Positions 14,867 to 20,884 of a DNA stretch of 22,542 bases are shown here, in pieces. Each line of letters opens with the position of its first letter. Position 1 is the first letter of the stretch. The notes under the pieces are model-generated. The model was given only the letters and a program-made list of their open reading frames with translations, did not search any database and was not told the DNA's origin. The stretch comes from Gaiella sp051003695 (GTDB lineage: Bacteria > Actinomycetota > Thermoleophilia > Gaiellales > Gaiellaceae): assembly GCA_051003695.1 (NCBI GenBank), contig JBPCLB010000127.1, positions 1 to 22,542 on the forward strand. The letters are read 5' to 3'. Position numbers and translations under genes: made by a program.

Positions 14867-15309
14867 GGGGCCACCACCGAGGCCTGCCCCACCGCATCGA
14901 GGATCTTCAGGTAGGAACCGCAGCGGCAGAGGTTTCCGGCCAGGGCCTCCTTCGTTTCGCTCGCGCTCGGCGTGGGATTCTCGTCGAGCAGTCCCCGCAC
15001 GGCGACGACGAACCCGGGCGTGCACCAGCCGCACTGGTATGCGTGCGTCTGGGCGAAGGCGGCCACGACGGGATCGTCGGCCAGCCCTTCCGCGGTGACG
15101 ACGATGCTCCCGTCGACGAGCGGGGCGAGCATCAGGCAGCCGGAGACCGGGCGACCGTCGACGAGGACGGTGCAGGAGCCGCACACTCCGATCCCGCACG
15201 TCTCCCTGACGCTTCGCAGGCCGAGACGGCGGAGGACGGCCATCAGCATCTCGTCGGGCTCGACGGTGACTGTCTGGTTGTCCCCGTTGAGGGTGAGGGT
15301 GACGTTCAT
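14863..15309 (-). CDS. 2Fe-2S subunit of xanthine-dehydrogenase-family Mo hydroxylase
   Basis: This 148-residue electron-transfer subunit has two [2Fe-2S] clusters. The N-terminal plant-type ferredoxin domain supplies C38, C43, C46 and C58 (ETCGIGVCGSCTV, GCLM). The C-terminal four-helix domain supplies C93, C96, C128 and C130 (QCGWCTPG, NLCRCGSY). All eight ligands are intact and the length is standard. It passes electrons from the Mo site to the FAD subunit. The ATG at 15309 overlaps the Mo-subunit stop by 4 nt (ATGA), and its own stop overlaps the FAH-family start by 4 nt. Confidence 0.95.
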   Translation of the reverse strand: MNVTLTLNGDNQTVTVEPDEMLMAVLRRLGLRSVRETCGIGVCGSCTVLVDGRPVSGCLMLAPLVDGSIVVTAEGLADDPVVAAFAQTHAYQCGWCTPGFVVAVRGLLDENPTPSASETKEALAGNLCRCGSYLKILDAVGQASVVAP

Positions 15310-17411
15310 GTCGAGACCTTCGCCCGAGGCTCGACGTGCTCGGTCGTTCGCGCGTCGATCGCCATCAGAACGGCCTCGGCGCTCATCGGAAGCTCACTGA
15401 GGTGGATCCCGAGCGATGCCAGCGCGTTGCCGATCGCCGCGGGAACCGGCGGGAGCGCCGTCTCCCCGAGGCCGTGAACTTCGGCCCCGTCCTTCTCGAG
15501 CAGCTCGTGTGCGATCGGCGGAAGATCGGCGATCGACGGGATCTCGTAATCCGAGAGATTGGCGTTCGTGACCTGGCCGTCCGCAAACACGACCCGCTCG
15601 AAGAACGCGGAGCCCAGCCCCATCACGATCGATCCTTCGTTCTGGAGCTCAGCGCCGGAACGCGAGACGACCGAGCCCGCATAGACGGAGGCGTGCAAGC
15701 GATCGACCGAGACGACGCCTGTCTCCTCATCGACAGACACCTCGGCTGCGGCGGCACCCTGGTGCCAGTGCGACGATCCGATGCCCTGACCTGTCTCGGG
15801 ATCGAGACCACCGTCGTTGACGACCTCGCCGATGCCCCGGGTGCCTCCGGTCGCTCGCAGATCCGCGACCGCGGCTTCGAGAGCGCGACCCATCATGTGC
15901 GTCGATCGGCTCGATGTCGTGCGCGTGTCGTACGGGACGAGATCGGTGTCAGGGTCGGGAAAGCACACTTGCTCGGGCGGGACGCCGAGGAGCGTGGCCG
16001 CCGTCAGCGATAGGGCGTGGCGGGCGCCCTGACCCATCTCGGTCGTCGCGCAGCGCAGAACGTATCGATCGCCTTCGCGCTCGATCGCGATCGACGCGCG
16101 ACTCGGTGTTTGCATTCCCTTGAGCAGAACACAGACACCCTTGCCGCGGCGACCTTCGTCCCAGCCGATCGCCTCGGCGCTCGCGCGCAGACACTCCGCG
16201 AAGTTGACGTCGTGCATCACCTCGCCGGTCGCGAAGCTGTCGCCGTCCCGGAGCAGGTTCTTCAGCCGGAGCTCGAGCGGATCCAGGTCGAGTCGGGCCG
16301 CGAGCTCGTCCATCAGGCGCTCCGACGCCCATACCGCCTGAGTCGCGCCGTACCCGCGGAAGGCGCCGTTCGGCGGATGATTCGTGTAGACGCAGCGCGA
16401 GTCGACACACACGTTCGGGATTCGGTATGGCCCAACGACGGTATAGCCGACCTTCTGCGCGACCCCAGGGCCGCAGTCTGCGTAGGCGCCCGTGTCGAGC
16501 CAGCAATCGACCCGCTTCGCGACGAGCGTCCCATCGGAGCAGGCGCCGAGCCGGACGTGGATCTCGGCCGGGTGGCGGTTGAGCGTGACCCATTCCTCCT
16601 GCCTCGGCAGGACCGCCTTGACCGGACGACCGGCCTTACGGGCCAGCGCCGCCACGATCGCCTCGAGGCGAACGAAGGTCTTGGCTCCGAACGAGCCACC
16701 CATCGGCGGGACGATCACCCTGACCTGCTCCTGTGCGATCCCGAAGATCGAGGCGAGATCGGCCCGCACGTTGAACGGCGTCTGCGTGCCGGTCCAGAGC
16801 TCGAGCCGGTCGCCGTCCCACCGGGCGATCGCGGCGTGAGGCTCCATCGCCGCGTGTTGGGCAGCCGCCGTCTTGAACGAGCCCTCGACGACGACGTCTG
16901 CCTCCGCGAACCCGCGATCGACGTCGCCTGTCCGGATGCTGAAGAGATGGCAGACGTTCGTGCCCGGCTGTGGACGCATACCGAAGTACGCGGCGGGGTT
17001 CTCCGACACGTGGAACGTGTCGTGGACGAGCGGAGCGGCCTCGCCCGCAGCCACCACGGCGTCGAACACCGCGGGCAACTCCTCGTACTCCACTTCGATC
17101 AGCTCGACCGCCGCTGCCGCCTCGGCGATGGTTGGCGCGGCGACGGCCGCTACGGGGTCGCCGACGTACCGAGCCACCGCGACCGCGAGCACACGCTCGT
17201 CGGCGATCTGGCACCCGTACGGGGCAAGGTCGCGGACGTCGTCCGGTGTGAGCACCACCACGTCGTCGGTCACCGCCGACGCATCGACGGAGAGGACGCG
17301 CGCGTGCGGGTACGGCGAGCGGAGGATGCGCGCGTGAAGCATCTCGGGCAGCTCGGCGTCGACCGCATAGCGATTCGTCCCCGTCACGATCGAGCGGGTC
17401 ATCGCGTCCAT
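15306..17411 (-). CDS. Molybdopterin-binding subunit of xanthine-dehydrogenase-type hydroxylase
   Basis: This 701-residue catalytic subunit binds the Mo-pterin cofactor and would hydroxylate a carbon of a heteroaromatic or related substrate with water as oxygen donor (or work reductively, as in hydroxybenzoyl-CoA reductase). Visible are the a/b hammerhead start (TGTNRYAVDAELPEMLHA), PPMGGSFGAK at 235-244, GAFRGYG at 349-355, TEMGQGARH and the catalytic-type glutamate E650 in HGLGETALPP. GAFRGYG groups it with xanthine dehydrogenase-like enzymes; the CO dehydrogenase loop AYRCSFR is absent. It is shorter than the usual 750-790 residues, with a compressed region after SRSTHMMGRALEAA. ATG 17411 overlaps the FAD-subunit stop by 13 nt; ATG 17402 would give a 4-nt overlap. 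GAGGAGG lies at 17416-17422. Confidence 0.93.
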   Translation of the reverse strand: MDAMTRSIVTGTNRYAVDAELPEMLHARILRSPYPHARVLSVDASAVTDDVVVLTPDDVRDLAPYGCQIADERVLAVAVARYVGDPVAAVAAPTIAEAAAAVELIEVEYEELPAVFDAVVAAGEAAPLVHDTFHVSENPAAYFGMRPQPGTNVCHLFSIRTGDVDRGFAEADVVVEGSFKTAAAQHAAMEPHAAIARWDGDRLELWTGTQTPFNVRADLASIFGIAQEQVRVIVPPMGGSFGAKTFVRLEAIVAALARKAGRPVKAVLPRQEEWVTLNRHPAEIHVRLGACSDGTLVAKRVDCWLDTGAYADCGPGVAQKVGYTVVGPYRIPNVCVDSRCVYTNHPPNGAFRGYGATQAVWASERLMDELAARLDLDPLELRLKNLLRDGDSFATGEVMHDVNFAECLRASAEAIGWDEGRRGKGVCVLLKGMQTPSRASIAIEREGDRYVLRCATTEMGQGARHALSLTAATLLGVPPEQVCFPDPDTDLVPYDTRTTSSRSTHMMGRALEAAVADLRATGGTRGIGEVVNDGGLDPETGQGIGSSHWHQGAAAAEVSVDEETGVVSVDRLHASVYAGSVVSRSGAELQNEGSIVMGLGSAFFERVVFADGQVTNANLSDYEIPSIADLPPIAHELLEKDGAEVHGLGETALPPVPAAIGNALASLGIHLSELPMSAEAVLMAIDARTTEHVEPRAKVST

Positions 17412-18205
17412 CCGACCTCCTCGACCGCCCGCCGCACCTCGACCGCGATGATCCGGCGCCGGTACTCGGCGGAGCCTCGGATGTCGTCGATCGGCTCGAT
17501 CGCCTCGGCGTAGGCGTTGCCGATCTCCGCCGGGTCGGCGAGCCGGCAGATGTCAGGGAAGAACTGCGGGGTGGCGGCGACTGCTCCCACGACGACGCGC
17601 AGTCCATCCGCGGCCGCAGCCGCCGCGACACCCACGCACGGGCGGTCCTCGTGGGAGCGAGAGCGGAACTTCCGGTATACGGCTCGGTCGATGCCGCCTG
17701 GAATCACGACCTCGGTGATCAGCTCATCGGCCTCGAGCGACGTCTCGTAGTGCCCGAGGATGAACTCCTCGACCGCGATCTCACGAGCACTCCGTGTGCT
17801 CCGGAGGGCGACACGAGCCCCGAGCGCGGCCAGCATGGCGGGTGGATCCGAGGCATAGTCGGCATCGCCGAGCACTCCGCCGACCGTCGCCTGGTTCCGA
17901 ATCCGTGGGCTTGCGACGACGGAGAAGACGTGAGCGACGGCAGGCCAGCGCTCGCGAACGACCGCGGAGCGCTCGACGGCGCTGTGCGTCACGAGAGCCC
18001 CGAGCCGCAGGTCGCCGTTGGCGCGAATCCGGTCGAGCCCTGGCACGTGCCGGAGCGCGAGCAGCTTCGACGGGGCGATGAGCCCCTGGTTGAGGAGAAT
18101 CGCAAGAAACGTGCCTCCGGCGACGACCGTCGCGTCGTCCCCGTGCGCCGCGCGGAGCGCAAGCGCCTCCTCGAGGCAACTCGGAGCGAGCCAGTCAGCC
18201 GCCAT
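17399..18205 (-). CDS. FAD-binding subunit of xanthine-dehydrogenase-family Mo hydroxylase
   Basis: This 268-residue subunit carries the FAD that hands electrons from the 2Fe-2S clusters to an acceptor. FAD-contact motifs are VVAGGTFLAILLNQG (AGGT at 29-32) and QATVGGVLGDADYASD (ATVGG at 106-110). The C-terminal CO_deh_flav_C domain follows after DELITEVVIPGG. The family usually has AGGTDLL; here it reads AGGTFLA, a small deviation. The ATG at 18205 has GAGGAGG nine bases upstream (18215-18221) and overlaps the HD gene by 11 nt. The three subunit genes run FAD, Mo, 2Fe-2S in transcription order. No molybdenum-cofactor maturation genes are present in the window. Confidence 0.93.
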   Translation of the reverse strand: MAADWLAPSCLEEALALRAAHGDDATVVAGGTFLAILLNQGLIAPSKLLALRHVPGLDRIRANGDLRLGALVTHSAVERSAVVRERWPAVAHVFSVVASPRIRNQATVGGVLGDADYASDPPAMLAALGARVALRSTRSAREIAVEEFILGHYETSLEADELITEVVIPGGIDRAVYRKFRSRSHEDRPCVGVAAAAAADGLRVVVGAVAATPQFFPDICRLADPAEIGNAYAEAIEPIDDIRGSAEYRRRIIAVEVRRAVEEVGWTR

Positions 18206-18725
18206 GACGAACTGCCTCCTCGTAGAGCGGGAGGGCAAGCTCACGTGCCGCGGGCAGCTTGATCCGCTCGAACATCCAGCGGTGCTGGGCGCGAGCCCGT
18301 TCGAGATCGCAGTCCCCTCGGCGCGCCCATGCGTAGGGGACGTCGACGTTGACCTCCAGGAACGACACCGAGTCCGCCGCTTGAAGGAGGTCGGCGTCGT
18401 GATCTCCGCCGACCTCGTGCAGTTGAACGAGCCGCTGAACCTCCGCGATCGTCGTCTCCGCCGCCTCCTGGCTGCGGAGCCACTCGCCCACGATCCGGGC
18501 CGAGCGCTCCGCATGCTCCTTCCGGTACCGGGTGTCGGCCTCCGGAGGAATCGAGAGATCGGGCGTCGGGCCGCCGGGAACGTGGCGCTCCATGTCGTGA
18601 GTGAGCGCGGCGACGCGCAGAGGCTCACTCGCCTCGGGCTCGAGTACGAGCAGCCAGTCGGCCGTCCGGCGTAGGTGCTCGGCGTTCCAGTATGGCTCGA
18701 TCCAACGTGCCGCGCGATCGATCAC
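18195..18725 (-). CDS. HD-domain (putative phosphohydrolase) protein
   Basis: This 176-residue cytoplasmic protein has HD-superfamily hallmarks: a helix with H17 (WNAEHLRRT), the HD pair H43/D44 in ALTHDMERH, H71 (KEHAERSA), H103 (LHEVGGDHD) and a distal aspartate D118 in AADSVSFLE. These can form a mono- or dinuclear metal site; relatives hydrolyse phosphate esters or nucleotides. The GTG start at 18725 overlaps the stop of the ATP-grasp gene by 4 nt, which fixes the start. Sitting between a phosphotransferase subunit and the Mo hydroxylase, it could dephosphorylate a pathway intermediate. I do not recognise a characterised homologue. Confidence 0.8.
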   Translation of the reverse strand: MIDRAARWIEPYWNAEHLRRTADWLLVLEPEASEPLRVAALTHDMERHVPGGPTPDLSIPPEADTRYRKEHAERSARIVGEWLRSQEAAETTIAEVQRLVQLHEVGGDHDADLLQAADSVSFLEVNVDVPYAWARRGDCDLERARAQHRWMFERIKLPAARELALPLYEEAVRHGG

Positions 18726-19537
18726 AGCGTCGTCACCGGCCGCGATTGCAGCAGATACAAGGTGCCGCCGACGATCGCCCATTCGATGTCCTGGGGCGCG
18801 CCGAAGTGGCCCTCCAGGGAGTTCCCGGCCTCGACGAGGGTCCGCAACTCGTCCCGCGTGAGCACGCCGCCGTGCACGAGACGCTCGGTCTTGACGTCGC
18901 CGTTGCGATCGGCGATGTAGTGATCCGGGGTCACCTCGCCCGAGACGACCTGCTCGCCGAGCCCGTACACCGCCTCGACGAGGACGCGATCGCGTCGCCG
19001 CGCCACCGGATCGACTGTGAAGAGGACGCCCGACTTCTCTGCAGCGATCATCGACTGCACGACGACTGCCATCTCGAGATCGTCGAGCGACCCTTTCTGC
19101 GAGCGGTAGAACAAGGCTCGCTCGCTGAAGAACGATGCCCAGCACTCGACGACCCGGTCGCAGACGTCGTCCGCGCCTGCGACGTCGAGGAACGTCTCCT
19201 GCTGCCCTGCGAAGCTCGCCTCCTCCGAGTCCTCCGCGCAGGCCGACGAGCGAACGGCGACCGAGCCGCCAAGGCGCTCGTAGGCCCCGCCGATTTCTTC
19301 CCTCGGCGGCTCCAGGGCGCGGACCAGTCTCTCCGCGCCCTCCCAGTCCAGACCTGTGGCGCACGAACGCAGCGCCTCGGGATCGACACGCGACGCCATC
19401 ACGTCGGCTCGAATCACGAACCCGGGTGGGACGTTCAAGCCCGCGGCAGTCATCGCCGCGAGGCTCGCGCCCTTGCCGCCGGCGACCCGAACGTCACGAC
19501 ACGCGCTCTCGTCGAACCAGACGACGGATTCAGTCAT
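18722..19537 (-). CDS. ATP-grasp subunit of a split PEP-synthase-like phosphotransferase
   Basis: This 271-residue protein is the PEP synthase/PPDK N-terminal nucleotide-binding domain alone. All family motifs are present: AGGKGASLAAM (19-29), VAVRSSACAEDSEEASFAG (93-111) continuing into QQETF, VVVQSMIAAEKSGVLFTVDP (158-177), EAVYGLGEQVVSGEVTPD (188-205) and DIEWAIVGG through LQSRPVT (250-269). It ends right after QSRPVT, where fused enzymes enter the linker to the swivelling domain. The histidine domain is in a separate gene at the right edge. This matches the phenylphosphate synthase layout (separate ATP and His subunits). It would use ATP to phosphorylate the partner's histidine, releasing AMP and phosphate. 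ATG 19537 overlaps the cyclase stop by 8 nt. Confidence 0.9.
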   Translation of the reverse strand: MTESVVWFDESACRDVRVAGGKGASLAAMTAAGLNVPPGFVIRADVMASRVDPEALRSCATGLDWEGAERLVRALEPPREEIGGAYERLGGSVAVRSSACAEDSEEASFAGQQETFLDVAGADDVCDRVVECWASFFSERALFYRSQKGSLDDLEMAVVVQSMIAAEKSGVLFTVDPVARRRDRVLVEAVYGLGEQVVSGEVTPDHYIADRNGDVKTERLVHGGVLTRDELRTLVEAGNSLEGHFGAPQDIEWAIVGGTLYLLQSRPVTTL

Positions 19538-20249
19538 CGACGATCGCCACGGCGCGAACGGGCGCTGCAGTCGTCCCCATCCACTTCACGGGGAAGACCG
19601 AGAGCTTGAAGCCGTGCGGAGGCAGGCTGTCGAGGTTGGTGAGATTCTCCAGGTGCCAGTAGTCCTCGTCCATCATCACGAGGTGGGCCTCCCAGAAGTG
19701 CTTTTGCTCGAACATCGCCCAAACGGGCGGATCGAAGGTGATCGCATCGACGCCCATCATCCGCACGCCGTGAGAGATCAGGTGGCGGGTCGCCTCGGCC
19801 GTCATGCCGCAATGGTCGGTGCGGTACCGCTCCTCGTCCTGGTAGGCCCCGGCGCCCGTGTGCATCAGCACGATGTCCCGCTCCTTGAGGGTGTAGCCGA
19901 TCTTCTCGAGCGCCTCGTCGATCTCGTCGGGGAAGATCCGGGAGCCGGACTCCTTGTGCCTGAAATCGAGGACGACGCAGTCCGAGTAGCAGTACTCGAG
20001 GGGGATACCCTCGACCCCCGGCGCGTCGGGGCCGCGCAGGTGCTTGACGGCGTCGACGTGTGTTCCGACGTGGTCGTTCTGGGAGATCATGTAGCTCGCC
20101 GTCAGCCAGGTGGCGCCGTGCTCGGCCGCGCCGATCCGCTCGGCGAACTCCTCCCATGTCTCGTGGATCCGCATGTCCGGCGGGGGCACGCGGGGGAACG
20201 TGAGCATGCCCGGGTGGACGGGCATCGACAGGTCGACCAGGCGGGTCAT
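19530..20249 (-). CDS. Cyclase-family metal-dependent hydrolase
   Basis: This 239-residue protein is of the cyclase / kynurenine formamidase-like family (PF04199 type). The metal motif HxGTHxD is present as HVGTHVD at residues 60-66, and RMMGVDAITFDPP and EAHLVMMDEDYWHLENL follow as in the family. Characterised relatives open amide or lactam bonds (kynurenine formamidase KynB, isatin hydrolase). In this operon it may open a cyclic intermediate or hydrolyse an amide. The ATG at 20249 has GGAGGAAAGG upstream and overlaps the GntR stop by 4 nt; the longer upstream frame is antisense-like. Family is confident, substrate unknown. Confidence 0.9.
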   Translation of the reverse strand: MTRLVDLSMPVHPGMLTFPRVPPPDMRIHETWEEFAERIGAAEHGATWLTASYMISQNDHVGTHVDAVKHLRGPDAPGVEGIPLEYCYSDCVVLDFRHKESGSRIFPDEIDEALEKIGYTLKERDIVLMHTGAGAYQDEERYRTDHCGMTAEATRHLISHGVRMMGVDAITFDPPVWAMFEQKHFWEAHLVMMDEDYWHLENLTNLDSLPPHGFKLSVFPVKWMGTTAAPVRAVAIVDD

Positions 20250-20884
20250 GGAATCCTTTCCTCCAACAGTGAGCCGAGGACGGCGAAATGGCGACGCATC
20301 GCCGCGGCGGCGGCGTCGGGGTCCTTCGCGCGGATCGCAGCGAGGATCGGCTCGTGGATCGCGGCGATCTCCTCGAGCTCGAACCCGATGCTGAGGGTCG
20401 TGATCATCGTGCGGCCTTCGATGCGGAGCGACCGCCAGACCTCGCCGAGGATCGAGTTCCCGCACGCGTCGACGATCGTCTCGTGGAAGGCGACGTCCGA
20501 GCGCACCTGCTCGTGTCGATCACCGTCCGCCGCGGCTTCCTCCATCGCACCGAGATGGCGCTCCAGCTCCCGAACATCGCCGTCGAGCGCGATCGTCGCC
20601 AGCCGCACGGCTACCTCCTCGATCGCCGAGCGAACCGGGTAGATCTCGACGAGCTCCTCGTGGGAGACCTCCCGAACGCGCGCTCCGCGAAACGGCTCGG
20701 ATTCGACGAACCGCAGGCTCTCGAGCTCGCGCAGTGCCTCCCGCACAGGCACCTGGCTCGTCTCGAACTCCCTGGCGAGCCGCGTCTCGACGAGGCGCTG
20801 CCCGGGCTCGTACTCCCCGCTGAGAATGCGTTCCATGATCGCCTCCTTGACGTGCTCCCGCAGGAGGAGGCGCGGAGCCTTCAT
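20246..20884 (-). CDS. GntR-family transcriptional regulator (FCD subfamily)
   Basis: This 212-residue regulator has an N-terminal winged helix (about 5-73: LREHVKEAIMERILSG, then EPGQRLVETRLAREF, SQVPVREALRELES). The C-terminal FCD ligand-binding domain (about 85-205) has the metal/ligand histidines in DVAFHETIVDACGN, HEPILAAIRA and AAMRRHF. FCD regulators typically repress catabolic operons and release DNA on binding an organic acid. It is inside the operon it presumably controls, with 4-nt ATGA overlaps on both sides, which suggests autoregulation. The operator would be upstream of the first gene, outside this window. Confidence 0.93.
   Translation of the reverse strand: MKAPRLLLREHVKEAIMERILSGEYEPGQRLVETRLAREFETSQVPVREALRELESLRFVESEPFRGARVREVSHEELVEIYPVRSAIEEVAVRLATIALDGDVRELERHLGAMEEAAADGDRHEQVRSDVAFHETIVDACGNSILGEVWRSLRIEGRTMITTLSIGFELEEIAAIHEPILAAIRAKDPDAAAAAMRRHFAVLGSLLEERIP

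Noticed and set aside
15336..17513. Long open frames opposite the Mo-hydroxylase subunits
   Set aside because: They are antisense to well-conserved genes and have the Arg/Asp/Gly-rich, motif-free composition typical of GC-rich shadow frames.
15306..18205. Aerobic CO dehydrogenase (coxMSL)
   Set aside because: The Mo subunit lacks the AYRCSFR loop and has GAFRGYG instead; no coxD/E/F maturation genes are present.
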